A stretch of DNA of 64,000 nt from CANIGN01 sp041391385 (GCA_041391385.1 JAWKOD010000003.1:496001-560000); one strand, 5' to 3'. Positions 1-9,607 are shown, counted from the first letter of the stretch. The notes: a model not told the origin generated them from the letters alone. Program-made: numbers and translations.

Positions 1-512
1 CCCCAGTTTTCCTTCTTATCTCTATCGCTATTGTTATAGAAAGTGGATTTCCCGTCATCTACACACAAAAGCGCTATGGTCGCTTTGGAAAAATCTTTTC
101 TGTCTACAAATTCCGAAGCATGCGCACAAATCATGATGGCCCCAAGTACACGACTCAAAATGACACCCGAATCACTCTGATTGGAAAACTCATACGTAAA
201 ACTCATTTTGATGAATTTCCTCAAATTATAAATATTTTAGCTGGAAGCATGTCTTTTGTAGGACCTCGGCCAGAGGCCGCTGAAATCGTAGAAGAAAGAA
301 GCAAGACACTCCCACTCATGCACCTCAGGCATATTGTTCGTCCAGGGCTCACCGGGCATGCCCAAATTAGCCAAGGCAAAACAGAAGACTCCATAGAAGA
401 TCTCCAAAAGAAACTTTCTTTTGACCTCTTTTACATCAAAAACTTTAGCTTCTTTCTGGACCTTTCTATTCTTGTTAAAACCGCCTCCAACTTGTTAAAG
501 TCCACCTGGTGA
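1..512 (+). CDS. Sugar-phosphate transferase, 5' end outside the window
   Basis: This is the C-terminal ~170 residues of a bacterial sugar transferase (WcaJ/PglC-type polyprenyl-phosphate glycosyl-1-phosphate transferase), the membrane enzyme that loads the first sugar phosphate onto undecaprenyl phosphate. The frame is open from base 3 to the stop at 510-512. Visible family signatures are YTQKRYGRFGK, YKFRSM, DEFPQIINIL, SFVGPRPE and RPGLTGHAQISQGK. The N-terminal membrane segment is partly cut off, with FLLISIAIVI remaining. The stop overlaps the GTG start of the O-antigen ligase gene, so the two are translationally coupled. Sugar specificity cannot be read from the sequence. Confidence 0.92.
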   Translation, partial: PVFLLISIAIVIESGFPVIYTQKRYGRFGKIFSVYKFRSMRTNHDGPKYTTQNDTRITLIGKLIRKTHFDEFPQIINILAGSMSFVGPRPEAAEIVEERSKTLPLMHLRHIVRPGLTGHAQISQGKTEDSIEDLQKKLSFDLFYIKNFSFFLDLSILVKTASNLLKSTW

Positions 513-1756
513 ACTCACGAGTGCCCTCACCACCATATCCCCTCTGGAATAGCTCTAATTGCCTCCTTGTTTCTTTCTACATATGGGCGGCTGCCTCCTT
601 TATTTCCAACTCTATCCTCAGCCTTCATCACATTTTTGCTCTTCTCGCATTTTTGCTCTTTCTAAAGGAAAAGCAAAAAATTAAATTATCCCGCTCCCAG
701 ATAGCTCTCACTTGTTTCTCTCTTAGCCTAGCTGTTTCAATTGTCATGAATTGGGGCACGCTCCTTCATCCGCTCAAAAACCTTTCTAAAATAAAATATT
801 TTTTAATCGCTGCAATGATGGCCTCTCTCATAACTTCACATAAAGAAAAAATTAGAAATCACTTGGGCAACATTATCTCCCTATTTATTTTAAGTTATTC
901 CACTGCCAACGTATGGGGCTTTATTCAATACGTACGACATTTACTCATCCAACCTGAGATAGAATTTCGTCTTAGCGGTTTTTTTGGCATGGTCATGAGT
1001 TATGCCTATACGGCAGTGCTTCCCCTAGCGCTTATCTCCTTTCTCTGCCTAAACCCAAAAATCGCGGCTGAGTTAAAAAAAACAACGCCCTCCAAAAGAC
1101 TTCGCTTAATCTTCACCCCTCAAACACTTCTTATTTTACTAATTCTCTCTCTAGCTGCGCTTTACCTCACTCTCACTCGAGGAGCGTTACTCGGAGCACT
1201 GCTCATTTTACCTCTTCTCGTTTTTTTTAAATCCAAGAAATGGGCTGCTATTTTAGGATCAAGTTCTCTCTTAATCATCGCAACAGCGGTTGGACTCTCG
1301 CTTAGCAATAAAGACTTTGGAACTCGACTTCTTCTTAAAGCCAACCACCAAGGCAATTCCGAACGTCTCGCACAAAACAAGATGGGCCTCATGGCCTTTA
1401 AAGAAAACCCAATTTTTGGCATTGGGTACCGCTCCTTTGAAGAAAAAGGTCGCGACATTAAGGAACGAAACAATTTGGGCTTTTTAGATACAGCAACCCA
1501 TGCACATAATAATTTCTTAGAAATTATGGGCTCTGGGGGCCTGTTGTCTTTTCTTTCATTTCTAGCATGGATATTCTTTTGGCTTTTTGAGGTATTTAAA
1601 ACTAAGCAGTGGAAAGGCACTTACCTTGCTTTTATAGCTGCTTTTCTCCTCATGGGTCTCTTTCAATCAACCGTTATAGACTCAGAGTATATGTTTACTT
1701 TTTTGGCGCTCTACGCTTTAAGCTTTGCCCTAACACCAGCGCCCCTAAAGAGTTAG
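509..1756 (+). CDS. O-antigen ligase/polymerase family membrane protein
   Basis: A 415-residue, strongly hydrophobic protein with about ten predicted membrane spans. It carries the Wzy_C/WaaL-type periplasmic signature HAHNNFLEIMGSGGL near residue 330 and an upstream loop with GNSERLAQNKMGL and FGIGYRSFEE. Such proteins either polymerise O-units (Wzy) or ligate lipid-linked glycan to lipid A core (WaaL); sequence alone does not separate the two. The GTG start at 509 overlaps the stop of the sugar transferase gene by four bases. Its place next to the initiating transferase fits the assembly end of an O-antigen locus. Confidence 0.85.
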   Translation: MNSRVPSPPYPLWNSSNCLLVSFYIWAAASFISNSILSLHHIFALLAFLLFLKEKQKIKLSRSQIALTCFSLSLAVSIVMNWGTLLHPLKNLSKIKYFLIAAMMASLITSHKEKIRNHLGNIISLFILSYSTANVWGFIQYVRHLLIQPEIEFRLSGFFGMVMSYAYTAVLPLALISFLCLNPKIAAELKKTTPSKRLRLIFTPQTLLILLILSLAALYLTLTRGALLGALLILPLLVFFKSKKWAAILGSSSLLIIATAVGLSLSNKDFGTRLLLKANHQGNSERLAQNKMGLMAFKENPIFGIGYRSFEEKGRDIKERNNLGFLDTATHAHNNFLEIMGSGGLLSFLSFLAWIFFWLFEVFKTKQWKGTYLAFIAAFLLMGLFQSTVIDSEYMFTFLALYALSFALTPAPLKS

Positions 1757-1837
1757 CTGCTAAAATTCCAACGTCATTTGGAAAAATAAAAACATAAAAG
1801 ACCTACAATTCATCGGGCCTTTAGTTAATATATAGCA

Positions 1838-2306
1838 ATGCTCCTTGAAAAGTGTCCTTCAAAAGGCTTCACCATGATTGAACTTCTTATGGTCATCATG
1901 CTTGTGGCCATATTGGGATCAGTGGCCATCACTCAATACCTGGATTTTCGTAAAGAAGGAAAAGAAGCCGCAGCCGCACAAGTTGCAGCCTCACTCAATA
2001 CAGCCATTAAGTTACAATTTGTGCAATCAACTCTAAGATGTAACAATACAGAAAGGCTCAACCCCCCCCCTGGACTCCCTACAGGCCAATGACGTCACAG
2101 CAGGAACCAATCCTATTTGCACAACAGCTCAGGTCACTAATCAATCTGATAGAATGTTTCTTGATTCGGGCGCTGGTGTACTACCCACAAACCCCTACAA
2201 CAATCTTAAAACAGTTGGGGACTGCGTAAGCACTACATACGTTGGGTGGTGCTATGATGCCACCGCAGGCGTCGTTACTCCTTCCTATACAACTGATCCG
2301 CCTTAA
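1838..2306 (+). pseudogene. Type IV prepilin/pseudopilin, frameshifted at a nine-C tract
   Basis: The N-terminus has a type III prepilin signal: a short charged leader, then KGFTMIELLMVIMLVAILG with the processing glycine, +1 Phe and Glu5. This frame stops at 2092. Removing one C from the run of nine Cs at 2062-2070 lets translation continue to the stop at 2304-2306. The continuation gives a plausible pilin C-terminal half with CTTAQ, LPTNPYNN, VGDCV and VGWCY, including several cysteines. The restored product would be about 155 residues. The break may be a sequencing slip, a phase-variable tract or true decay. It is unusual for a pilin gene to sit inside a polysaccharide locus, and no other pilus genes are nearby. 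Confidence 0.82.
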
Positions 2307-2411
2307 TGAAATTCAAAGCTTCGTAGAACATTTCAAGGTTGAAGTTATGAATACTTTTTGACAAAGTTAAGGCTTAAAATGGACTCAAAAATTAAAAATG
2401 ATGGTGGCCTC

Positions 2412-3608
2412 ATGAAGCTCCTCATTTTCTCTTATGTTTTTAAACCTGAGTCTTTTTTAGTTAACGAACTTGCAGAGTCACTCTCACACAAGATCAGTAT
2501 CTCGGTGTGTACAGGCCTCCCCAATTATCCCAAAGGCGATTTTTTTGAAGGTTATTCATTAAGCGGCCCCTTTTATGAGAAGTTTGGCAATGTTGAGGTT
2601 TATCGCTACCCCATGATTCCTCGTAAAAAAGGTTTTTTATCCTTAACCCTTAATTACTTAAGCCACCTCTTTTTTTCACTTCTAAAAATTTGCCAGCTCC
2701 CTCGCAGCGACGTCTATTTTGTATTTGCAACCTCCCCCCTTCTTATTGCCATACCTGCCGTTATTTTAAAAAAAATTCGTAAACGGCCGCTTGTTATTTG
2801 GTATCAAGACCTTTGGCCAGAGAGCTTTATTGCAGTTACAAAAACCTCACCCAATTCTTTACTTGTTAAATTTCTCAAAATAGTTACTCGTTGGATCTAC
2901 AAGAATACCGACCTCATGATGATTCAAAGTGAGGCCTTTAGGAAAAGCCTCGATCAATATAACTACAAAGGGAAAACAGTTTATGTCCCTAATTGGTGTC
3001 CGGAAACAACCCCCACTAGTGAAACCCCTAAATGGCTCCAAGATTTAAACACAGAAGATTCCACTCTTATAAGTTTTGCGGGAAATATTGGAAAAGCTCA
3101 AGCACTCGATAGCCTCCTAGAGGTTGCCTACCAAACTCAAAACCAAAAGGTAATTTACCTTTTTGTTGGTGACGGGAGCGACAAGGCGCGTCTAGAGCAG
3201 CGAGCCGCAGAACTCAAATTAAGCAATGTAAGATTTACGGGTAGAAAGCCCCTAGAAGACATGCCTGCTCTCTTTGAGCAAAGCGACTATCTCTATGCAA
3301 GTTTAGCTAAGGATGAGCTCTTCGCCCTCACACTCCCCTCAAAAGTCCAATCTTACATGGCTGCTGGTAAGCCTCTTATTGTTTCTCTCAATGGAGAAGG
3401 GCGAAGAATCGTCGAAGAAGCACAATGCGGCCTTAGTGCGCCTGCAGAATCTACTGAAGAACTCATTTTGGCGGTTGAAAAGGCTCTCAAACTGTCCCAA
3501 GTTGAAAGAGAAGAGCTTGGGCAAAATGCTAGAAACTACTATCTAAAGCATTTTGATAAGGCGCAGGTTTTAAGTGTGATTGAAAAAGAATTAAAGGATT
3601 TAGCATGA
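2412..3608 (+). CDS. WbuB-like GT4 glycosyltransferase
   Basis: A GT-B-fold transferase of about 398 residues resembling WbuB (transfer of L-FucNAc/L-QuiNAc-type sugars in O-antigen synthesis). Features seen are the start MKLLIFSYVFKPE, the motif GLPNYPKGDFFEGY, VIWYQDLWPES in the N-domain, and a C-domain with FVGDGSDKARLEQ, NVRFTGRKPLEDMP and LPSKVQSYMAAGKPLI. An in-frame ATG lies 54 bases upstream, but 2412 matches the family start. The stop overlaps the next gene by four bases. It is followed by three genes for an L-6-deoxy-HexNAc nucleotide sugar, which fits its predicted donor. Specificity is inferred from family and context. Confidence 0.85.
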   Translation: MKLLIFSYVFKPESFLVNELAESLSHKISISVCTGLPNYPKGDFFEGYSLSGPFYEKFGNVEVYRYPMIPRKKGFLSLTLNYLSHLFFSLLKICQLPRSDVYFVFATSPLLIAIPAVILKKIRKRPLVIWYQDLWPESFIAVTKTSPNSLLVKFLKIVTRWIYKNTDLMMIQSEAFRKSLDQYNYKGKTVYVPNWCPETTPTSETPKWLQDLNTEDSTLISFAGNIGKAQALDSLLEVAYQTQNQKVIYLFVGDGSDKARLEQRAAELKLSNVRFTGRKPLEDMPALFEQSDYLYASLAKDELFALTLPSKVQSYMAAGKPLIVSLNGEGRRIVEEAQCGLSAPAESTEELILAVEKALKLSQVEREELGQNARNYYLKHFDKAQVLSVIEKELKDLA

Positions 3609-4483
3609 TACTCGTTTTAGGCGCTGCTGGCATGATAGGGCATCAAGTTTGGAAAAAACTTGCTGAGCTCTATCCTGAGCAAGTTTTCGGAACCCTCAAG
3701 CAGCCCGTTTCTAAGTACTCGCAATTCAACCTCTTTGATGAATCTAAAATGATCTCGGGGTTAAACGTCATGGACTACCCTTCAGTCGAATCAGTACTTA
3801 ATAAAATCAAACCCCAGTGGGTTATCAACTGCATTGGCATTACTCTTAGACAAGCAGAAGCAGGCGATCTTGAAAAATGCATTGAGCTCAATTCCATGCT
3901 CCCACATCGTCTTGAAAAATGGGCACAAAATAATCAAGCAAAAGTCATTCATTTTAGCACCGACTGTGTTTTTGATGGTCAAAAAGGAAATTATAAAGAA
4001 GAGGACACTCCCACATCTAAAGACATCTACGGAAAAACAAAATATCTAGGCGAAATTGATGGAGTAAATGCTTTAACGTTAAGATTGTCGTTCTTCGGAA
4101 GAGAGCTTGAGAAAAAAACCGAAATTGTAGAATGGCTTCTTGCTCAAAAAGGGAAAAAGGTAAAAGGCTACGCTAACGCTTTTTATTCTGGCGTAAGCAC
4201 AATTAGGGTCGCCAATGAAGTTGCCAAGATCATTCAAAAACATCCCCGCCTACACGGGCTCTACCACCTTTCTTCTAAGCCCATTTCAAAATACGATCTT
4301 CTTATTCTTTTAAACGAGGCATTCAACACTCACGTTGAAATTGAGAAATTTGAAAACGCTAAAAACGATAAGAGCCTCAACTCTTCTGCTTATTCAAAAG
4401 AAACTTCCTTCACTCCTCCAGAGTGGAAAGAAATGATCCAAGAACTCGCAACAGATACAAGTGTTCGATATGAGAGGTATTAA
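3605..4483 (+). CDS. RmlD/WbvR-like nucleotide-sugar 4-reductase
   Basis: An SDR-family protein of 292 residues with the Rossmann motif GAAGMIGHQVW at the N-terminus, NCIGITLRQAE, HFSTDCVFDG and the active-site pair in DIYGKTKYLGE. It resembles dTDP-4-dehydrorhamnose reductases. The neighbouring dehydratase and 2-epimerase point instead to WbvR-type activity on a UDP-4-keto-6-deoxy-L-HexNAc. It lacks the C-terminal cupin of FnlB/WbjC (about 370 residues), which argues for UDP-L-RhaNAc/L-QuiNAc rather than UDP-L-FucNAc. It overlaps the upstream transferase by four bases and abuts the next gene. Confidence 0.82.
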   Translation: MILVLGAAGMIGHQVWKKLAELYPEQVFGTLKQPVSKYSQFNLFDESKMISGLNVMDYPSVESVLNKIKPQWVINCIGITLRQAEAGDLEKCIELNSMLPHRLEKWAQNNQAKVIHFSTDCVFDGQKGNYKEEDTPTSKDIYGKTKYLGEIDGVNALTLRLSFFGRELEKKTEIVEWLLAQKGKKVKGYANAFYSGVSTIRVANEVAKIIQKHPRLHGLYHLSSKPISKYDLLILLNEAFNTHVEIEKFENAKNDKSLNSSAYSKETSFTPPEWKEMIQELATDTSVRYERY

Positions 4484-5550
4484 GTGTTTTTAAACAATAA
4501 AACGATATTAGTTACTGGCGGAACAGGGTCCATGGGAAAACGTTCGTAAGACGAATTCTGAGTGGCGAAATAGGCACTCCTAAAAAAATCATTGTTATGT
4601 CTCGCGATGAGGGCAAGCAACACAACATGCGCTTGAGCTATCTCAACAAAAAAGCCTCCACGGAAGAAGTTGTCTATAATAACTTTACCAACCTTTTAGA
4701 GTTCCATATTGGTGACGTGCGAAGCTTTCCCGATGTTTTAAATGCTGTTAAACGCGCGGACATTGTTGTAAATGCCGCTGCCCTCAAACAAGTTCCCACC
4801 TGTGAATACTTCCCCTCACAAGCAATAGAGACAAATTGCATGGGTGCTTTTAACATTGTTAGAGCTATTCGTGAGCACGATCTTCCCGTCCACACCGTCA
4901 TCGGTGTTTCTACAGATAAAGCCTGTAAACCAATAAATGCAATGGGAATGACAAAGGCTCTGCAGGAGCGGATCTTCATCTCTGCAAACATTTCAGCACC
5001 CAGTACTCGATTTCTTTGTGTGCGTTACGGAAATGTACTTGCCTCCAGGGGTTCTGTAATTCCTCTTTTTCACGATCAAATTAAAAATTCTGGCCCCGTC
5101 ACTATTACCGACGTAAGGATGACCCGCTTTTTACTCACGCTCAATCAAGCTGTGGACACCGTCTTTAAAGCTTTAAACGAGGGGAAAGCTGGAGAGATTA
5201 TTGTACCCCGAGCCCCTGCTGCTTTAATGAGTGACGTTGCTAAAGTCTTAATCGGCTCTAAAAAAATTGAAACTAAAATCACTGGGATTCGGCCGGGAGA
5301 AAAGCTTCATGAAATCATGATCTCAGATGAAGAGGCCCCCTACGCTGAAAAACGTGGAGAGTTTTACGCGATCCGATCCATGCTCCCTGAACTCAACCCC
5401 GAAGGACAAAACAAGCAGAGCCCTCTTAATAAAGAATTCTCCTCATCCGACACCGTTCTTGATGAAGCGGGGGTTGCCGCTCTCCTTAAACAACACAAGC
5501 TCATGATCGAAGACAAAAGTGAATTTTTAGATGATGAGCTCTTAAGGTAA
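4484..5550 (+). pseudogene. CapE/WbvB-like UDP-GlcNAc 4,6-dehydratase, frameshifted near the start
   Basis: A GTG at 4484 directly follows the previous stop and encodes NNKTILVTGGTGSMGK, the Rossmann start of a polysaccharide-biosynthesis dehydratase. The frame then stops at 4549. One extra A in the run at about 4535-4538 would restore GKTFVRRILSGEIGTPKKI, continuous with the long frame ending at 5550. That frame has VMSRDEGKQ, NAAALKQVP, GVSTDKACKPINAMGMTK (catalytic Lys) and VRYGNVLASRGS. The family (CapE/FnlA/WbvB) converts UDP-GlcNAc to a UDP-4-keto-6-deoxy sugar with C5 epimerisation. Everything after the shift is intact, so an assembly indel is likely. Confidence 0.85.
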
Positions 5551-5555
5551 TAAAA

Positions 5556-6677
5556 ATGAAAAAACTTAAAGTAATGACGATTGTCGGTACACGGCCTGAA
5601 ATTATAAAGCTTAGCCGTGTTATTTCTAAACTCGAAGAACACACTGAACATGTTCTTGTGCACACGGGACAAAACTTTGATTTTGAACTCAACGAAGTTT
5701 TTTTTAATGAATTGGAAGTAAAAAAACCCGACTATTTCCTAGAGGCAGCAGGCTCGAATCCCATAGAAACCATAGCGAAGGTGCTCGTAGAAACTGACAA
5801 GCTATTAGAAAAAATAAAGCCTGATGCCCTATTAGTTTATGGCGACACAAACTCATGCCTTTCAGTTATCAGTGCAAAAAAGAGAAAAGTTCCCATTTTT
5901 CACATGGAAGCGGGCAACAGATGCTTTGATCAACGCGTGCCTGAAGAAATTAACCGAAAGATTGTTGACCACTTATCTGACATCAACATGCCCCTTTCTG
6001 AACATGCACGGAACTATCTTATAAGTGAAGGCCTTCCTCCCGAGCGCATTATTAAAACTGGATCGTCTATGCCTGAAGTACTCATGCACTACTCAGCCAA
6101 GATCGAAGCCTCCAAAGCCCTTCAAGAACTTAAGCTCACCGAAAAAAACTATATTCTTGTAAGCCTACACCGTGAAGAAAATGTTGATTACCCAGAAAAT
6201 CTAAACAACCTTCACGAATCCCTCAATCTACTCCCAAAAACTTTCTCAAAAAAAGTTATCGTCTCTACTCACCCTCGAACACGCAAAAGACTCGAAGAAG
6301 CTGGGCTCAAATTAGACACGGCTGAAATTGTGTTTATGAAACCCTTTGGATTTTGTGATTACATTCGCCTTCAAAAATCAGCTTTCTGTGTTGTATCTGA
6401 CAGCGGAACAATCACCGAAGAAGCCTCCATCCTTCAGTTTCCTGCAATCAATGTACGAAATGCCCATGAAAGACCTGAGGGAATGGATGCTGGCACGGTT
6501 ATCCTAGCCGGCACACATCCTGATGACATTCTCAATGCCGTAAGTACCGCGACGACCCTAGCTCCCGGAACTCCAATAGATGACTACAACCCAACAGACG
6601 TCTCCTCCCATGTGGTAAAAATCATCATGAGCTACACTCACTACGTTGATCGCTTTGTGTGGCGCAAGACTCTCTAA
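5556..6677 (+). CDS. WecB/WbvD-like UDP-HexNAc 2-epimerase
   Basis: A complete 373-residue non-hydrolysing UDP-GlcNAc 2-epimerase family protein. Signatures include IVGTRPEIIKLSRV, VHTGQNFDFELN, VYGDTNSCLS, HMEAGNRCFDQRVPEEINR, SLHREENVD, STHPRT and SDSGTITEEAS. After the CapE-type dehydratase and RmlD-like reductase it would give the third step (C2 inversion, UDP-L-RhaNAc to UDP-L-QuiNAc, as with WbvD). In the CapE-F-G pathway the homologous step yields L-FucNAc. It begins five bases after the dehydratase stop and its own stop is followed at once by the next ATG, so it is part of one operon. Confidence 0.88.
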   Translation: MKKLKVMTIVGTRPEIIKLSRVISKLEEHTEHVLVHTGQNFDFELNEVFFNELEVKKPDYFLEAAGSNPIETIAKVLVETDKLLEKIKPDALLVYGDTNSCLSVISAKKRKVPIFHMEAGNRCFDQRVPEEINRKIVDHLSDINMPLSEHARNYLISEGLPPERIIKTGSSMPEVLMHYSAKIEASKALQELKLTEKNYILVSLHREENVDYPENLNNLHESLNLLPKTFSKKVIVSTHPRTRKRLEEAGLKLDTAEIVFMKPFGFCDYIRLQKSAFCVVSDSGTITEEASILQFPAINVRNAHERPEGMDAGTVILAGTHPDDILNAVSTATTLAPGTPIDDYNPTDVSSHVVKIIMSYTHYVDRFVWRKTL

Positions 6678-7722
6678 TGAAGCTCATTCTTTATGCTCCA
6701 AACATTCATACAGGTGGTGGAGCAGTCCTCGCAAATGCTCTTCTCAAGGAAGTTGATATTCAAAAATTGAGTCTCTTATCTTTATAGATGAGCGCTACAA
6801 TGCCCCGATTCCCCCATCTATTCAAACAATTCGCGTAAGCCCCACTTTAAAATCAAGGTTGCAAGCAGAGTTTGATCTTAAAAAACAGCTCGCTCTTCTG
6901 ATATTGTTTTCTCCTTTGGAAACTTACCGCCCATTAAAAAGCTTCCCTGTAAAAACATTGTCTATTTGCACAACCGCAACCTTCTCCCAGGGGTGAGTAT
7001 TCGAGAATTTCCCATGAAAGCCCGCATAAGGCAACATATAGAGCGCATGTGGATAAAATCTTTTATCAATAATGCTAATTATTTTGTCGTTCAAAACCAA
7101 GGCCATGAAAGAAAGTTTCAACAAAAGCTTTCCAAATATCCATTGCGCTATTCTTCCTTTTGTACCGGAAGAAGTTTTAAATATCCGACCCGAAAAAAAT
7201 TCAGCCAAGATTTTTGACTTTCTTTACATTGCCTCAGGAGACGCACATAAAAACCATGAGCGCCTCCTCAATGCATGGGAACTTCTAGCGAAGCAAGACC
7301 GATTCCCACACTTGCGCTCACTCTTCCCCAAACGCCTATAAATTATTGAATAAAATATCTATTTTAAATGAAAACTCCAAAACAAACATTAAGAATTTTA
7401 GCGCTCTCTCACACGCAGAAATTCTTAAACTCTACTCACAAACAAAAACATTTATTTTCCCCTCACTACAAGAGTCCTTTGGAATTCCCTTATAGAAGCA
7501 ACAAATGCCGGACTACCTGTACTTGCAAGTAACCTAAATTATGTTCACGATGTCATTCTGCCAACAAACTCATTCGACCCATACAGCCCTGTTGAAATTG
7601 CCAATTGCGTATTTGATCATTTAAGTGCAAAGGAACCAGCCCCTTCAACGCTAAATACCAAGGTCTTTGGGCCAAAAGAAATAATAGAAGAGCTTCTTAA
7701 AACAAAGGATACTTTAAGATGA
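6678..7722 (+). pseudogene. GT4-like glycosyltransferase broken by several indels
   Basis: Starts with ATG directly after the 2-epimerase stop and reads MKLILYAPNIHTGGGAVLA, a typical GT-B N-terminus, then shifts frame repeatedly. Pieces in successive frames read IFIDERYNAP, NIVYLHNRNLLPG, FINNANYFVVQ, PFVPEEVLNIRP, FDFLYIASGDAHKNHERLL, TFIFPSLQESFGIP, EATNAGLPVLASNLNYVHDV and SFDPYSPVEIA. These are the ordered C-domain motifs of GT4 enzymes. The last frame ends in a stop that overlaps the next ATG by four bases. At least five indels are needed to restore about 347 residues. The protein content is well conserved, so the breaks are recent or artefactual. Confidence 0.83.
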
Positions 7723-8726
7723 GCAAAGTTCCCACAAGCCTTAGACTTGAACTTGCAAGTCAATTAAATGGCCTACATCTGTTTGTAAGTGGTGGAACGG
7801 GTTTTTTTGGAAAATCTCTTCTAGACTTTCTAATACATTTAGACAGAAACCATGAGACCTCTTTTAAAGTAAGTATTCTGTCTAGAGACCCTACGCTTTT
7901 TTTAAAAAATAATCCTAAATATCAAAACATTAAATTCATAAACTTTTACGTTGGAGAGGTACAAAACTTCACATTCCCCAACATTAAGTGCAGCCACTTA
8001 CTTCACTTGGCCACACCTGCAAGTGTAAAACTAAACATCGAAAACCCCCAATTAATGGCTGAAACAATTGCTCAAGGCACTTCTCGAATGCTCGAGTTTG
8101 CTAAAACCTGTTCAGCAAAAACATTTCTCTTTGCAAGTTCAGGTGCAGTTTATGGCCCTCATTCCGAAAAAACCCTTCTCTCAGAAAATCAAACCTGTTC
8201 AGTAATGCCGCTCGAAAGTGCCTATGCTAAAGCTAAGCTATTAGCCGAAGAAGAAGTCTTGAAGTTTACTAAGCAAAACTCTATCCAATCCCAAATTGCA
8301 AGATGCTTTGCCTTTGTTGGCCCACACTTAGACCCCAATGGTAGCTTTGCTATTTCAAATTTTATACGAGACGCCCTTAACAATAAGGAAATTGTCCTTT
8401 CTGGTGACGGGAGCGCGGTTCGTTCTTACCTCTATAGCGAAGACTTAGCGGCATGGCTTTTAAAACTTTTGTTTAATAGTCGATCGGGAGCAATCTATAA
8501 CGTGGGATCACCTAATGCTCTAAGCATTCTTGACTTAGCTCAAAAAGTTAAAACGCTTTTAAATCCAAACTTAAAAATTAAAGTCTTGGGCCAAGCTAAT
8601 TTATCTGGTCAAACGAGTTATTATGTCCCCTCAATTACCCTTATTCAAAAAGAACTCGGTCTTGATGTTTGGACTTCATTAGAAGAAGCCATAATAAACA
8701 CAGCAAATTATTATAAAAAAAATTAG
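7719..8726 (+). CDS. NAD-dependent epimerase/dehydratase family reductase
   Basis: A 335-residue extended SDR. It has the nucleotide motif SGGTGFFGKSLLDFL near residue 25, LLHLATPAS, SSGAVYG, the catalytic pair in SAYAKAKLLAEE, and the motif GDGSAVRSYLY. It is a paralogue in architecture and motifs of the minus-strand SDR at 14033-15085. In this locus it is a candidate for 4-keto or side-chain reduction of a CDP-dideoxy sugar (compare YerF or abequose/paratose synthases), but the substrate is inferred from context only. It overlaps the broken glycosyltransferase by four bases upstream and a minus-strand methyltransferase pseudogene by four bases at its end. Confidence 0.8.
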   Translation: MSKVPTSLRLELASQLNGLHLFVSGGTGFFGKSLLDFLIHLDRNHETSFKVSILSRDPTLFLKNNPKYQNIKFINFYVGEVQNFTFPNIKCSHLLHLATPASVKLNIENPQLMAETIAQGTSRMLEFAKTCSAKTFLFASSGAVYGPHSEKTLLSENQTCSVMPLESAYAKAKLLAEEEVLKFTKQNSIQSQIARCFAFVGPHLDPNGSFAISNFIRDALNNKEIVLSGDGSAVRSYLYSEDLAAWLLKLLFNSRSGAIYNVGSPNALSILDLAQKVKTLLNPNLKIKVLGQANLSGQTSYYVPSITLIQKELGLDVWTSLEEAIINTANYYKKN

Positions 8727-9525
8727 GCTTCTGCAATAAGTTGCTTGTCGCCCTCTAATTTTTCAAAGCTCAGAGGTTCTACAGAAACAATCATAAGGTG
8801 TGGCTTATTTTTAATTCTGGAGATCTTCTGAAATAAAAATAAATTTTATCCCAAGGGATCATCCCTCATTAAATAAAAATTCTATATCGTGATAAAAGGG
8901 AATGTTGTTTCCAGTTTTCCATGAGCACAACTTGCTTTCGAGCCATCTTAAAAAGATTTGCTAGAGCTGTAAGATGTGCATTCCCAGTTTGTATGTGCAT
9001 AATAACAGCCTGTGTGTAAGCAACATCAACCTGAGGTAATTTTTAGAAAAGGGCATAGTTGCATCAAAACGGCTCAAGGAATTTTTAAGTTCAGGAGATC
9101 TTTCCAGCTACAAAAGCTAACTGCCTGTCTGATCGATCCAAACCACTTACTGCGCAATGGGAAGAAACTGTTTCATGTTGTAGAGATGATCTCCCTCCAC
9201 AACCAAGTTCAGCAACTGAGCTGGGATTCAAAAGAAGTAATGTTTCGTATAAAAGTCGGTGATTAGGATGCAGGGTAAGATATCTTTTTCTAATGAGTTT
9301 TTGTCCTTCAAGTGCATAGTCCCTTCTTTGATTTTAAGGAGTATGAGTTTGCTGTATAAGCCTCAATTCTTCTCGGTACTCCGTATTGTAATGCTCCCAG
9401 TTAAAATCATCCAAATGATAATAGGCAATTCCATTCGCTTCAGCGGTAGAAAAATGCTTCTTTCTTGCTTCAATGCCCATGAAATTAAGGATTTTTTTAA
9501 GGATTTTTTTCACACATTCACCCAA
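8723..9525 (-). pseudogene. SAM-dependent methyltransferase, multiply frameshifted
   Basis: No long frame spans this stretch, but ordered fragments on the minus strand form one class I methyltransferase. From the 5' end these are KKILKKILNFMG, ISYYHLDDFNWEHYN-like text (read as GIAYYHLDDFNWEHYN), IKEGTMHLKDKNSLEKDILP, the SAM-binding motif VAELGCGGR with SGLDRSDRQLAFV, then VDVAYTQAVIMHIQTGNAH, TALANLFKMARKQVVLMENW and LMIVSVEPLSFEKLEGDKQ to the stop at 8723-8725. At least four indels are required. The start is uncertain (TTG at 9525 or GTG at 9513). It is divergent from rfbF and convergent with the SDR gene. A sugar O- or C-methylation role is plausible but unproven. Confidence 0.72.
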
Positions 9526-9607
9526 GGCTGTTCTAACTCATTTTCAATTTTTTGCCCAGTTCACAGATTTCAGTTGCGCTTATCGTTAAGATTGCTAGTT
9601 TTAGCTC

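Noticed and set aside
1838..2306. Prepilin poly-C tract as a proven phase-variation switch
   Set aside because: Indels are common throughout the first 30 kb, so the break alone cannot be taken as regulation; kept only as a possibility.
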